Source of the DNA: Thiobacillus sp.
Lineage (GTDB): Bacteria; Pseudomonadota; Gammaproteobacteria; Burkholderiales; Thiobacillaceae
Direction of reading: 5' to 3'
Assembly (NCBI GenBank): GCA_020216925.1
Contig: JAIWOL010000143.1
Span: 1 to 16,898, forward strand
DNA length: 16,898 nt
The notes below the pieces were generated by a model. It had not been told where the DNA came from. It was given only the letters and a program-made list of their open reading frames with translations, and searched no databases. The position numbers and the translations under genes are program-made. Position 1 is the stretch's first letter. Each line of letters starts with the position of its first letter. Below, piece by piece: positions 1 to 8,485 of the stretch.

Positions 1-2119
1 ACTTGCCGTCGTGCAGCAGATAGGGGCCGAAGCGGCCGTTGTTGGCGACGATGGGCAGCCCGGTAACCGGATGGTGGCCAACTTCGCGCGGCAGCGACAG
101 GAATTTGAGCGCCAGTTCCAGCGTGGCCTGGTCAAGCGGAATCTCCTTGGGCCATGAAGCACGGCGCGGTTTGGGCGCTTTCTTGTCTTCGGGCATGTCG
201 CCAATCTGCACATAGGGGCCGAAGCGGCCAACCAGCAGTTTCACGTCCAGCCCGCTGGCCGGGTCCTTGCCCAGCACCGGGTCGCGTTCCACTGCGCCGG
301 CGTGGATCGGCCGGGTGTAGTCGCATTCGGGGTAACCCGAGCAGCCGATGAAGAGCCCGCGCTTGGAAGCCTGCATGAAGAGCGGTTTGCCGCACTTGGG
401 ACAGGGCTCCATGATCGGACAGCCGCGTTCGACTTCCTGCTTGGCTTTCAGCTCGCTGTCGAAATCCTTCCAGAATTCGCCCAGCAGTTGCGCCCACCGA
501 CGCTTGCCGTTGGAGACGTCGTCCAGCTTGTCCTCGAGCCTGGCGGTGAAATCGTAGTCGACATAGTGCTCGAAATGCCGGGTGAGGAAGCAGTTGACCA
601 GCCGGCCGACGTCGGTGGGCTGGAAGCGCTTTTTTTCCAGCAGCACGTATTCGCGGTCCTGCAGGGTGGAAATGATGCTGGCGTAGGTGGAAGGCCGGCC
701 GATGCCGTATTCCTCCAAGGCCTTCACCAGACTCGCTTCGGTATAGCGCGGCGGCGGCTGGGTGAAGTGCTGTTCGCCGTAGAGCTTGTCCACCGGCAGG
801 ACTTCGTTTTCCACCAGCGCCGGGAGTTTGGATTCCGTCTCGTCCTCGTCGTCCTGATAAACCGCCAGGAAGCCGGCGAAGGCGAGCGTCTGGCCGGTGG
901 CGCGGAAGGTGCCGTCGCCCACGGCGATGTCGGCGGCGACGGTGTCGAACTGCGCCGGCGTCATCTGGCAGGCGACGGTGCGTTTCCAGATCAGCTCGTA
1001 CAGCCGGGCCTGGTCGACAGTGAGGCGATGGCGCACGGCGTCCGGTGTGCGCGCGACGGCGGTCGGGCGGACGGCTTCGTGCGCCTCTTGCGCGTTCTTG
1101 GTCTTGGCCTTGTAGGCGATAGCCGACGGCGGCAGATACTCCTTGCTGAAGGTCTCGCCGATCCACGCCCGGATGTCGGCGATCGCCTCGTTGGCAAGGT
1201 TCACCGAGTCGGTCCGCATGTAGGTGATGAGGCCGACCGGGCCTTCGCCGAGGTCGATGCCTTCGTACAGCTGCTGAGCGGTGCGCATCACGCGGTCGGT
1301 CGTCATGCCGAGCTGGCGTACGCCTGCCTGTTGCAGCGTGGAGGTGGTGAACGGCGCGCCGGGATGGCGGGCGCGGCGTTTCTTCTCGATGCGCATGACG
1401 CGCGCTTCACGCTTGGCCAGCATCGCCAGCCACTCGTTGCTGCGCGCTTCGTGCTCGACTGTGAACTGTTCGACCTTTTCGCCGCGAAAATGCGTGAGTT
1501 TGGCGGTAAACGGCGTCTCGTCCTTGTGCGTGTCGAGATGCAGCGTCCAGTATTCGCGCGGCTGAAAGGCTTCGATCTCTTCCTCGCGCTCGACGATCAT
1601 GCGCAGCGCGGGCGATTGCACGCGGCCGGCCGAGAGTCCGGGGCTGATCTTTTTCCACAACAGCGGCGACAGGTTGAAGCCGACCAGGTAATCGAGCGCA
1701 CGGCGCGCCTGCTGCGCGTCGACGAGATCGGTTGCGATTTCGCGCGGGTGGCGCACCGCGTCCTGGATCGCCGACTCGGTGATTTCGTAAAAGGCGACGC
1801 GCCGCATCGGCGTCTTGACCTTCTTTTCCTTGAGAATTTCGCTGATGTGCCAGGAAATCGCCTCGCCTTCGCGGTCCGGGTCGGTGGCGAGCAATACTTC
1901 GTCGGCTTTCCTGGCGGCCTTGACGATGGCGTCGACGTGCTTCGCGTTGCGCTCGATGATCTGATACTTCATCGCGAAAGTTTCGGTATCGACCGCGCCG
2001 GTCTTGGGTTCCAGATCGCGCACGTGGCCGTAGCTGGCGAGGATGTCGTACTCCGCGCCCAGATACTTTTTCAGCGATTTTGATTTCGAGGGCGACTCGA
2101 CGATGACGAGTTTGGACAT
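1..2119 (-). CDS. topA: DNA topoisomerase I (3' end outside window)
   Basis: Type IA topoisomerase that relaxes negative supercoils by transient single-strand breakage and strand passage. The ATG at 2119-2117 opens a reading frame that stays open to the window edge (about 706 codons seen; the C-terminus is missing). The N-terminus [12 protein letters not shown] is the typical Toprim start with its catalytic Glu. The metal-binding DxDxE motif is D80-P-D82-R-E84, within DPDREGEA. The active-site tyrosine is Y300 in the [10 protein letters not shown] motif, codon at 1222-1220. A tetracysteine zinc finger follows (C573, C576, C593, C599; CPKC ... GCSGYPEC). Two C-terminal Toprim_C-type repeats ([10 protein letters not shown] and [12 protein letters not shown]) then run to the edge. 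It lies 28 nt downstream of smg and has no clear Shine-Dalgarno sequence, so it may depend on translation of the upstream genes. No frameshift or missing catalytic residue is visible. Confidence 0.97.
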   Translation of the reverse strand, partial: MSKLVIVESPSKSKSLKKYLGAEYDILASYGHVRDLEPKTGAVDTETFAMKYQIIERNAKHVDAIVKAARKADEVLLATDPDREGEAISWHISEILKEKKVKTPMRRVAFYEITESAIQDAVRHPREIATDLVDAQQARRALDYLVGFNLSPLLWKKISPGLSAGRVQSPALRMIVEREEEIEAFQPREYWTLHLDTHKDETPFTAKLTHFRGEKVEQFTVEHEARSNEWLAMLAKREARVMRIEKKRRARHPGAPFTTSTLQQAGVRQLGMTTDRVMRTAQQLYEGIDLGEGPVGLITYMRTDSVNLANEAIADIRAWIGETFSKEYLPPSAIAYKAKTKNAQEAHEAVRPTAVARTPDAVRHRLTVDQARLYELIWKRTVACQMTPAQFDTVAADIAVGDGTFRATGQTLAFAGFLAVYQDDEDETESKLPALVENEVLPVDKLYGEQHFTQPPPRYTEASLVKALEEYGIGRPSTYASIISTLQDREYVLLEKKRFQPTDVGRLVNCFLTRHFEHYVDYDFTARLEDKLDDVSNGKRRWAQLLGEFWKDFDSELKAKQEVERGCPIMEPCPKCGKPLFMQASKRGLFIGCSGYPECDYTRPIHAGAVERDPVLGKDPASGLDVKLLVGRFGPYVQIGDMPEDKKAPKPRRASWPKEIPLDQATLELALKFLSLPREVGHHPVTGLPIVANNGRFGPYLLHDGK

Positions 2120-2147
2120 GGCTAGTTTTTGATGGGGCGGCCAGGGG

Positions 2148-2594
2148 TCAATGCAGACGGCCGGGCTCGTGGTTCAGCAGCATGTCTTCGAGGTGCGTGA
2201 AATGTTCGATCACCCCCCGGCTCCACAGCACGATCAGCGTCATCCAGCGCACGTGTTCGGGTTCGATGTCCTCGCCCGCCAACGCCATCAGGCCTGAAAT
2301 GACCCATTCGCGCGATTCGGGGTCGAGAATCTGCGCGGCCTCCAGCCAGGCCAGCTCCTGCAGGCACGCCGGGCTCAGGCGCTCGGTTTCTTCCGGCGCG
2401 TAGTGGCGGTAATGGGCCTGCGCCAGGTCGGGATGGGTGGCGCTGTCGGACAGGTTGGAAAACCAGTCGAGCGCGGCGTGAATGTCGGCTTCTTCGAAAC
2501 CGGCAGCAAACAGGCGCTTTTCCAGCGCGTCGCGGTCGGGAGCCAGTTCCGCCATGCGGAAGCTTTCGTAGAGGTAAACCAGAATGTCGAGCAT
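2148..2594 (-). CDS. smg: Smg family protein (DUF494)
   Basis: A 148-residue protein starting [12 protein letters not shown], the hallmark N-terminus of the DUF494/Smg family (E. coli Smg is slightly longer). The family is of unknown biochemical function. It is small, acidic and predicted cytoplasmic, and in Proteobacteria it is repeatedly found beside dprA/smf. The rest is helical and rich in acidic residues and Trp; no catalytic motif, membrane segment or cysteine pair stands out. A 21-codon upstream extension of the frame exists but would overlap the end of dprA and lacks family similarity, so the ATG at 2594-2592 is preferred. That start lies 4 nt after the dprA stop, which suggests translational coupling. 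No strong Shine-Dalgarno sequence precedes it. Confidence 0.9.
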   Translation of the reverse strand: MLDILVYLYESFRMAELAPDRDALEKRLFAAGFEEADIHAALDWFSNLSDSATHPDLAQAHYRHYAPEETERLSPACLQELAWLEAAQILDPESREWVISGLMALAGEDIEPEHVRWMTLIVLWSRGVIEHFTHLEDMLLNHEPGRLH

Positions 2595-2598
2595 GATT

Positions 2599-3684
2599 TC
2601 AATGGATTTTTTGGTAGCGCCCGCCGGGCAAGGATGCAATGTGCCCTTCCAGTTCAAGCGTCAACAGCTTCGCTGAAAGCGTATCCAGCGTCAACCCGGT
2701 TCGTTCGGCCAGGGCGTCGAGCGTGGTCGGCGCGCCATCGAACGCGCTTAGGACAGGGTCGGCGGGGGAGCGGGCGCTTGCCTCGGCAAACTGTGGCGAA
2801 GCCAGCCGGGTCGCCCACGCCAGTTCGTCGAGGATGTCGGCGGCCGATTCCACCAGCTTGGCCCCCTGCTTGATGAGGGCGTGGCAGCCCCGCGACAGGG
2901 GCGAATGGATGGAGCCGGGGATGGCGAACACTTCGCGTCCCTGATCGGTAGCGACGCGGGCGGTTATGAGCGAGCCGCTGTCGGGCGCCGCCTCGACCAC
3001 CAGCACCCCTCGGCTCAACCCGCTGATGATGCGGTTGCGGCGCGGGAAATGGCCGGGCAAGGGCGCGGTGCCAAGCGGAAACTCCGATACGATCAGTCCG
3101 CGTTCGGCGAGCTGGTGGGCAAGCGCCTTGTTTGCGGCCGGGTAGACACGGTCGAGTCCGGTGCCGACGATGGCGACGCTCGAACCGGCCCCGGCAAGCC
3201 CGCCGCGATGCGCCGCCGCGTCGATTCCCGATGCCAGCCCGCTGACGATGGTGAGGCCGGCATCCGACAAGGCCCGGGCAAAGGCCTCGGCGTCGCGCAC
3301 GCCCTGCGGCGTGGCGTTGCGGCTGCCGACGACGCCGAGGCCGGGCTGGTCCAGGAGATCGCGCCGTCCCTTGCAATAGAGCAGGGCGGGCGGGTCGGCA
3401 ATTTCCAGCAGCGCTCCGGGATAGTCGGCGTCAGCCAGCGTCAGCAGACTGTTGCCGGGCTGGGCGAGCCAGGCGTGGGCGGCGGCGAGCTCGGTGGCGT
3501 CGGGCCCGGCTTGCAGCGCGTCGATCTGCGCTGTGGACAGGTGCTGGGCGAGCGCCCCGCGACCGGATGACAAAACGGCCTCCGGAGAACCGAAGGCCGT
3601 CAGCAGGTGCAGCAGGCTGGTGTTGCCGATGCCGGCTACCAGGCTCAGCCGCAGCCAGGCGTCGATGTCGGCATTGCTGCTCAA
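2599..3684 (-). CDS. dprA: DNA-processing protein DprA (Smf)
   Basis: DprA/Smf binds incoming single-stranded DNA during natural transformation and loads RecA on it; it is also kept in bacteria not known to be competent. It is 361 aa, full length for the family. The order is an N-terminal helix-hairpin-helix/SAM-like region (about residues 10-60), the Rossmann-like DNA_processg_A core (about 80-290) and a C-terminal winged-helix-like segment ending GRYQKIH. Core signatures seen are VGSRNATPQG, SGLASGIDAAAHRG, GTGLDRVYP, FPRRNRIISGLS and DQGREVFAIPG. The start is taken as TTG at 3684-3682: it overlaps the lysM stop as TTGA, and no in-frame ATG lies close by that would keep the N-terminal domain. 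The TTG start and 4-nt overlap suggest that its translation depends on ribosomes finishing lysM. Confidence 0.95.
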   Translation of the reverse strand: MSSNADIDAWLRLSLVAGIGNTSLLHLLTAFGSPEAVLSSGRGALAQHLSTAQIDALQAGPDATELAAAHAWLAQPGNSLLTLADADYPGALLEIADPPALLYCKGRRDLLDQPGLGVVGSRNATPQGVRDAEAFARALSDAGLTIVSGLASGIDAAAHRGGLAGAGSSVAIVGTGLDRVYPAANKALAHQLAERGLIVSEFPLGTAPLPGHFPRRNRIISGLSRGVLVVEAAPDSGSLITARVATDQGREVFAIPGSIHSPLSRGCHALIKQGAKLVESAADILDELAWATRLASPQFAEASARSPADPVLSAFDGAPTTLDALAERTGLTLDTLSAKLLTLELEGHIASLPGGRYQKIH

Positions 3685-4871
3685 GGATTGCGGGCGGTGT
3701 CGAGCAAGTAGACCGGGCCGTCGGACTGCATGATCAGCGCGTAGGACACGCGGTCGAACACGCGGTAGACCATGATCAGACCACTGCGCGCATCCGGCAG
3801 CTTCACGCTGTCGTCGTCGTTGGCCGACAGACAGGTGGAGCGGAAGGCCTGCCGGGCCTCGACAACCTGGTCGTAGGTGACTTTGCCGGTTTCCTTCAGG
3901 CAGCGCACGTCGTTGTAGAGCCAGGCCGCGCCGCCGGGCACGCCGGATTTCTCGTTCACCCAGACCATTTTTTCTTTTTCGTCGCGGGACAGTTTCACGG
4001 CTTGGCCCTCGCGGTAGACCGCCAGCACATGGCCGGGCTCGAGGCCGTCGCGGCTGCCGCGATTGAGCACCACGGTCTGGTAGCGTCCGCTGTCCGACAG
4101 GCCGCCGTAGGCGGAGATGATGCGGGCATTGACCTTGGCTTCGGGGGCGCGCGGCAGGTATTCGAAGGTGGTGGTTTCGTCTGCGGCCACCAGCTTGTCT
4201 TTGGGCAGGATTTCCTGCGCCGACTGGGTGATGTGGATTTTCTGCGGCGCGCCGGCCACCGTGGTGCGGGCGTCGCCGAGGTATTCGACTTCGTAGCCGA
4301 GCAGTTCGCCGGTTTCCGGGTCCTTGAGGACTCTGCCCGGACGCAGCACGTTCCAGCGCGTGACGCCCGCCGGTCCGCCCGTTGCAAAGGCGTCGTCGCC
4401 GGCTCCCAGCACCACGCGCTCGGCGTTGGTGCCGAGGATGAAAGGTGCGCCGTCCATTGCGTCCTTGGCCACCACGCGCGGTTGCGCGAGGAAGGGATGG
4501 ATCACGCGGATGGGAATGGTGGGGATGGCGTCGCCGCCGATTTCGCGGCTGCGCACGCCGGGAGAGAGTTTGACGTGGGCCATGCCGTGCTTGTTGCCCT
4601 TGACCAGCGACAGGCGCGGTTCCTTGCCGCTCTTGTCCAGCACGATCAGGTCGCCCGGATAGATCCAGTGCGGATCCTTGATCTGGTCGCGGTTGAGGTT
4701 CCAGATCTGCGGCCAGCGCCAGGGGTCCTTGAGGAACTTGCCGGAAATGTCCCAGAGGGTGTCGCCCTTGACCACGACGTAGCGGTCAGGCGCGTTGTCC
4801 TGAAGTTTCAGCGTATCGGCGAGGGCCGGGGCGGCCAGCACCAGGGCGAGAGAGGCAATGAGTTGACGCAC
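3681..4871 (-). CDS. Exported LysM-domain protein (PA0020-like)
   Basis: A 396-aa protein with a signal peptide (MRQLIASLALVLAAPALA, probable cleavage near residue 18) followed by one LysM domain at about residues 30-78 (YVVVKGDTLWDISGKFL ... IYPGDLIVL), which should bind peptidoglycan. The remaining roughly 300 residues match no enzyme I can name; no peptidase M23 or amidase motif is visible. It therefore looks like a periplasmic wall-binding protein rather than a hydrolase. LysM genes of this kind upstream of dprA and divergent from def-fmt-rsmB are a known arrangement, for example around PA0020/PA0021 in Pseudomonas aeruginosa. The start is GTG at 4871-4869, supported by a strong Shine-Dalgarno sequence 7 nt upstream and by the signal peptide beginning there. 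Its stop overlaps the dprA start. It is first in the leftward operon. Confidence 0.9.
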   Translation of the reverse strand: MRQLIASLALVLAAPALADTLKLQDNAPDRYVVVKGDTLWDISGKFLKDPWRWPQIWNLNRDQIKDPHWIYPGDLIVLDKSGKEPRLSLVKGNKHGMAHVKLSPGVRSREIGGDAIPTIPIRVIHPFLAQPRVVAKDAMDGAPFILGTNAERVVLGAGDDAFATGGPAGVTRWNVLRPGRVLKDPETGELLGYEVEYLGDARTTVAGAPQKIHITQSAQEILPKDKLVAADETTTFEYLPRAPEAKVNARIISAYGGLSDSGRYQTVVLNRGSRDGLEPGHVLAVYREGQAVKLSRDEKEKMVWVNEKSGVPGGAAWLYNDVRCLKETGKVTYDQVVEARQAFRSTCLSANDDDSVKLPDARSGLIMVYRVFDRVSYALIMQSDGPVYLLDTARNP

Positions 4872-4878
4872 GGGATAA

Positions 4879-4884
4879 CCCTCC
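4879..4884 (-). promoter_or_regulatory. Ribosome binding site for the LysM gene
   Basis: On the minus strand this reads GGAGGG, 7 nt upstream of GTG 4871-4869. It is the strongest Shine-Dalgarno sequence in the leftward operon and fixes the GTG as start codon. Confidence 0.8.
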
Positions 4885-4918
4885 AGGATTGGGCGGACAG
4901 GCGCGAGCAGCGCCGCGT

Positions 4919-4933
4919 TTAGACCTTGTCTAA
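4919..4933. repeat. Perfect inverted repeat in the divergent control region
   Basis: TTAGAC-CTT-GTCTAA: two 6-bp arms, perfectly complementary, with a 3-bp centre. The next base pair outward does not match. It lies between the lysM and def genes and covers the -35 hexamer (4926-4931) of the proposed def promoter, a placement expected of a repressor operator. It has no following T-run on either strand and sits upstream of both genes, so it is not a terminator. No regulator can be named from the motif, and a 15-bp palindrome could occur by chance. Confidence 0.45.
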
Positions 4934-4953
4934 TTTTGTGTTGAAAATATACT
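4926..4953 (+). promoter_or_regulatory. Probable sigma70 promoter for def-fmt-rsmB
   Basis: The -35 is TTGTCT (4926-4931, 4 of 6 to consensus), with a 16-nt AT-rich spacer and a -10 TATACT (4948-4953, 5 of 6). Transcription would begin near 4960 and leave a leader of about 100 nt before def. The same AT-rich block carries TATATT on the minus strand and may also serve the leftward operon, but no good -35 accompanies it there. Predicted by eye only. Confidence 0.5.
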
Positions 4954-5063
4954 GTGCGCTTGGTTTACGGCGATATGCCCCCAACTATTTAGCGTTGTTC
5001 GCCCGGGCGCGCAGATTTTGCATCAAAGTGTGCCCCCAGCCTTTTCATTCGTAAAGCTTTTTT

Positions 5064-5597
5064 ATGGCCAGACTCGAGATTCTGCATTACCCCGATGCAC
5101 GCCTGCACACCGTTGCCAAGCCGGTGCAGGCGGTCGACGCGCGCATCCGCAAGCTGGTCGACGACATGGCCGAGACCATGTACGCCGCCCATGGCATCGG
5201 GCTGGCCGCCACCCAGGTGAACGTGCATGAACGCGTCATCGTCATCGACCTTTCGGAAACCCGGCAAGAACTGCGCGTATTCATCAACCCCGAACTGATC
5301 GCAAAAAGCGGCCTGGTCGAAGGCGAGGAAGGCTGTCTGTCGGTGCCGGGCATCTACGACCGGGTGACCCGTGCGGAACGGGTCACCGTGCGCGCGCTCG
5401 ACCGCGACGGCAAAACGTTCGAACTGGAAGCCGACGGCCTCCTGGCCATCTGTATCCAGCACGAAATGGATCACCTGATGGGCAAGGTCTTCGTCGACTA
5501 TCTCTCCGGCCTCAAGCGCGCGCGCATCAAGACCAAGCTCGCCAAGCAGGCGCGCGAACACCGGCCAGCCCCCGCGCCGTCCCGCGCGTCGCTCTAA
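5064..5597 (+). CDS. def: Peptide deformylase
   Basis: Removes the N-formyl group from nascent proteins at the ribosome exit, using a mononuclear Fe(II)/metal centre. It is 177 aa, a usual length for the type I enzyme. All three signature motifs are intact: motif 1 GIGLAATQ (44-51), motif 2 EGCLSVP (89-95, metal ligand C91) and motif 3 QHEMDH (132-137, ligands H133 and H137, catalytic E134). The C-terminal tail is basic. The ATG at 5064 gives the canonical N-terminus [11 protein letters not shown], but the preceding bases are a T-run after AAGC with no recognisable Shine-Dalgarno sequence, which is unusual for an essential gene. It is the first gene of the rightward operon. Its stop TAA directly abuts the fmt start. 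Confidence 0.97.
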   Translation: MARLEILHYPDARLHTVAKPVQAVDARIRKLVDDMAETMYAAHGIGLAATQVNVHERVIVIDLSETRQELRVFINPELIAKSGLVEGEEGCLSVPGIYDRVTRAERVTVRALDRDGKTFELEADGLLAICIQHEMDHLMGKVFVDYLSGLKRARIKTKLAKQAREHRPAPAPSRASL

Positions 5598-6521
5598 GTG
5601 CGGCTGATCTTTGCCGGCACGCCGCCGTTTGCCGCTGCCGCGCTCGCCGCGCTCGCCGACGCCGGCCATGACATCCCGCTCGTTCTGACCCAGCCCGACC
5701 GTCCGGCGGGACGCGGCATGAAACTTGCGCCCAGCGCGGTCAAGCGCGAAGCGGAAACGCGCGGCCTGGACGTGGCCCAACCCGTCAGCCTCAAGACCGG
5801 CGAGGCACAAGCCCGGCTTCGTGACGCGCGCGCCGAGATCATGGTCGTCGCAGCCTACGGCCTCATCCTGCCGCAGGCCGTGCTCGACATGCCGCCGCGG
5901 GGCTGCCTCAACATCCATGCATCGCTCTTGCCGCGCTGGCGCGGCGCGGCGCCGATCCAGCGGGCGCTGCTGGCGGGCGACGCGGAAACCGGCATTACCA
6001 TCATGCAGATGGATGCGGGCCTGGACACCGGCGCGATGCTGCTCAAAACCCGTATGCCGATCCGCGATACCGACACCGCCGGCAGCCTGCACGACCGCCT
6101 GATGGCGCAGGGCGCGAGCGCCATTGTCGAAGCGCTGTCGCGGCTGGACGAACTGGTGCCCGAATCACAGGCCCCGGATTTGGCCACCTACGCCGCCAAA
6201 CTCAGCAAAGAAGAGGCCCGGCTCGACTGGGCCCGCCCGGCAACCGAGCTGGCGCGCGCGGTACGCGCTTACAACCCGGCGCCCGGTGCGTGGACGTTGT
6301 TTGCCGGCGCGCCGCTCAAACTCTGGTCTGCCCGCCCGGCCGGCCCCGACAGCCCGCGCGCCGAACCGGGTACGGTGCTGGCCGTGGGCGACGAACTGGT
6401 CGTGGCGACTGGCGAGGGCGGCTTGGCCGTCAGCGAGCTTCAGCCAGCCGGGGGCCGGCGCATGGCGGCGGCCGCATTCTGCGCCGGCCACATGCCGGCA
6501 GCAGGTGTGCGGCTCGGCTGA
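5598..6521 (+). CDS. fmt: Methionyl-tRNA formyltransferase
   Basis: Formylates Met-tRNA(fMet) with 10-formyl-tetrahydrofolate, the step whose product Def later deformylates. It is 307 aa, close to the usual length of about 310-315. The N-terminal formyltransferase domain starts MRLIFAGTPPFA. Catalytic residues are N105 and H107 in LNIHASLLP and D143 in GLDTG, at the spacing known from the E. coli enzyme. A linker follows, then the C-terminal OB-like tRNA-binding domain (about 200-305, including the LSKEEARLDW motif). The start GTG (5598-5600) follows the def stop with no spacer (TAAGTG) and no clear Shine-Dalgarno sequence, so termination-reinitiation is likely. Confidence 0.96.
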   Translation: MRLIFAGTPPFAAAALAALADAGHDIPLVLTQPDRPAGRGMKLAPSAVKREAETRGLDVAQPVSLKTGEAQARLRDARAEIMVVAAYGLILPQAVLDMPPRGCLNIHASLLPRWRGAAPIQRALLAGDAETGITIMQMDAGLDTGAMLLKTRMPIRDTDTAGSLHDRLMAQGASAIVEALSRLDELVPESQAPDLATYAAKLSKEEARLDWARPATELARAVRAYNPAPGAWTLFAGAPLKLWSARPAGPDSPRAEPGTVLAVGDELVVATGEGGLAVSELQPAGGRRMAAAAFCAGHMPAAGVRLG

Positions 6522-6618
6522 TGGCGCGCGGGAGAAACTCCGTCCGCCCCGCTGACAGGCGGCCGATTCCGGCGTGTACGCAGCAGCAGCCTGGTTTCGA
6601 ACGTCGCCGGCCACTTTG

Positions 6619-7914
6619 ATGCGCGCCTTGCAAAAACTCGCCGCCGAGGCCGTGGCGGCCACACTGGCCGGTGCCGCTTTGCACCAGACCCTGCCGGCGG
6701 CGCTCGCCGGCATCGTCGTCCCTGCCGATCGCGGCGCCCTGCAGGACTGGGTGTATGGCGCGCTGCGCTGGCGCGGCCGGCTCGATTTCTGGCTCGATCG
6801 CCTGCTCGACAAACCGCTCACCGATCCCGCGCTGGGCGAGCTGCTGCGCATCGCGCTCTACCAGCTGGCGTTTACCCGCGCCAAGCCGTTCGCCGTGGTC
6901 AACGAAGCGGTGGCGACCGCAGGCAGCGGCTGGCGGCGCGGACTCGCCAACGCCGTCCTGCGCAATTTCCAGCGCCGCCGCAGCGAGCTCGACGCAGCCG
7001 CCCTGCAGGACGAAGGCGCGCGCTGGTCGCATCCGGCGTGGTGGATCGCCCGGCTCAAGCGCGCCTACCCTGGGCAATGGGAGGCGATCCTCGATGCCAG
7101 CCTCAGCCATCCGCCGTTCACGCTCAGGGTCAACGCCTGTCGCGGCAGCGTGGCGGAGTATCTGCGCGAACTCGCAGCCGCCGGCCTGGCCGCGCGTCAG
7201 ACCGGCCCTGATGCCGTCTTGCTCGAACGCGCGGTGGCGGTGGGCAGGCTGCCGGGGTTTGCCGAGGGGCGTGTGTCGGTACAGGACGCCGGCGCGCAAT
7301 ACGCCGCGCGTCTGCTCGACGCCCGGCCCGGCATGCGGGTGCTCGACGCCTGCGCCGCGCCCGGCGGCAAGACCGGCCATCTGCTCGAACACCTCTGCGC
7401 CCGCAGCGGTCAGGACGCAGGCGGCGGGTCGGGCCTCGATCTGACCGCACTCGACGCCGACCCGGCGCGGCTGGCGCGGGTGAGCGAGAACCTCGGCCGC
7501 ATCGGCCTGACGGCCCGGCTGCTGGCGGGCGACGCCGCCCAGCCCGCCGGCTGGTGGGACGGCAAGGCATACGACCGCATCCTGGCCGATGTGCCGTGTT
7601 CGGCCTCGGGCGTGGTGCGCCGCAATCCCGACATCAAATGGCTGCGGCGGCCGGAGGACATTGCGGGTTTTGCCCGCCAGCAGGCCGCGATTCTCGACGC
7701 GCTCTGGCCTCTGCTGGCCCCCGGTGGTACATTGCTCTACGCTACCTGTTCGATATTCCAGGAAGAAAACCATGATCAGGTTGCGGCGTTTCTTGCGCGT
7801 CACGCGGGCCACGCCGAAAAACGTTCGCTGCCTGAACCCCTGACCGACGGATCGCTCCTGCCCCATGCCGAGCACGATGGCTTTTACTACGCGCTGCTTG
7901 CCAAGCCTCTCTGA
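6619..7914 (+). CDS. rsmB: 16S rRNA m5C967 methyltransferase RsmB
   Basis: SAM-dependent RNA cytosine-C5 methyltransferase for position 967 of 16S rRNA. A NusB-like RNA-binding domain covers about residues 1-140 and a Rossmann methyltransferase domain follows. The SAM loop is LDACAAPGGKTG (242-253). The two cysteines of the RNA m5C mechanism are C327 in DVPCSASG and C377 in YATCSIFQEEN. With the ATG at 6619 the protein is 431 aa and both cysteines fall within two residues of their E. coli positions (325 and 375), which favours this start over an in-frame GTG at 6574. The 97 nt between fmt and this start hold no gene, terminator or promoter that I can support. The 3' end overlaps the frame of the DUF4390 gene. 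Confidence 0.95.
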   Translation: MRALQKLAAEAVAATLAGAALHQTLPAALAGIVVPADRGALQDWVYGALRWRGRLDFWLDRLLDKPLTDPALGELLRIALYQLAFTRAKPFAVVNEAVATAGSGWRRGLANAVLRNFQRRRSELDAAALQDEGARWSHPAWWIARLKRAYPGQWEAILDASLSHPPFTLRVNACRGSVAEYLRELAAAGLAARQTGPDAVLLERAVAVGRLPGFAEGRVSVQDAGAQYAARLLDARPGMRVLDACAAPGGKTGHLLEHLCARSGQDAGGGSGLDLTALDADPARLARVSENLGRIGLTARLLAGDAAQPAGWWDGKAYDRILADVPCSASGVVRRNPDIKWLRRPEDIAGFARQQAAILDALWPLLAPGGTLLYATCSIFQEENHDQVAAFLARHAGHAEKRSLPEPLTDGSLLPHAEHDGFYYALLAKPL

Positions 7915-8485
7915 GGCGCTTCGCCGCCTGGCCGTCATCTGCCTGATGGGCGGCATGACGGCGCTGGCGCACGCCGGAGACGCCACCGAGATACGCAGCG
8001 CAACCGTGGTTGCCACTGCGCAGGGATACGAACTCGACGCTGACCTGCAGCTTGCGCTGAACCCTACCCTGGTCGATGCGCTGGAGCGCGGCGTGCACCT
8101 GCATTTCCTGCTCGAACTCAACATCAGCCGCCCGCGCGGCTGGTGGTGGTTCGACGAAAACATCGCCGCGCCCACGCGCAAGCTGCATCTGTATTACCAC
8201 CTGCTGCTGCGCCGCTACGTCGTCGAAACCGGCTACACCACGCGCACCGTGGCCAGCCTTCCGGAAGCGCTGGGTCTGCTTGGCCGGGTGGACGACTGGC
8301 TGATACTCGAACGCGGTGCGCTCAAACCCGGCCAACGCTACGATGCCCGGCTGCGGCTGCGGCTCGATACCGCGCAGCTGCCCAAGACGCTCTCGATCGG
8401 TGCCGTGACCAGCGATAAATGGACGCTGGCCACGGCGTGGTACCGCTGGTCGTTCGAGGCCCCCAGCCTGCCCCCCCTGCCCTGA
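7865..8485 (+). CDS. DUF4390 exported protein
   Basis: Up to 206 aa. A hydrophobic stretch after two arginines (LRRLAVICLMGGMTALAHAG) looks like a signal peptide cut after AHA, so the mature protein of about 170 aa should be periplasmic. The body shows the DUF4390 hallmarks RPRGWWWFDENIA and LYYHLLLRRYVV. The function of the family is unknown. The start is uncertain: ATG 7865 overlaps rsmB by 50 nt, ATG 7877 is possible, and TTG 7898 would give the most ordinary signal-peptide length; none has a good ribosome site. The stop TGA shares one base with the kinase start (TGATG). Constant placement before an NtrY-type kinase suggests a role with that sensor, but this is inference. Confidence 0.83.
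   Translation: MPSTMAFTTRCLPSLSEALRRLAVICLMGGMTALAHAGDATEIRSATVVATAQGYELDADLQLALNPTLVDALERGVHLHFLLELNISRPRGWWWFDENIAAPTRKLHLYYHLLLRRYVVETGYTTRTVASLPEALGLLGRVDDWLILERGALKPGQRYDARLRLRLDTAQLPKTLSIGAVTSDKWTLATAWYRWSFEAPSLPPLP

Noticed and set aside
302..2083. 593-codon open frame on the plus strand opposite topA
   Set aside because: It is the antisense shadow of topA in GC-rich DNA. The opposite frame encodes all TopA catalytic motifs, and the shadow protein has no recognisable domain.
3567..4922. 451-codon open frame on the plus strand across the LysM gene
   Set aside because: Antisense to the LysM gene, which has a signal peptide, a LysM domain and a strong ribosome site.
6522..6618. Gap between fmt and rsmB as a site for a small gene or a terminator
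   Set aside because: A short CCGCC/GGCGG pairing exists but no T-run follows, and no open frame with a ribosome site fits; it looks like a plain spacer.
6430..8181. 583-codon open frame on the minus strand opposite rsmB
   Set aside because: Antisense shadow of rsmB and its flanks, Arg/Gln/Ala-rich low-complexity translation and no family resemblance; rsmB has both catalytic cysteines on the plus strand.
8419..8484. Upstream in-frame ATG extending the kinase by 22 residues
   Set aside because: The extension lies inside DUF4390 coding sequence, is proline-rich and precedes TM1 needlessly; ATG 8485 gives the standard stop-start overlap.
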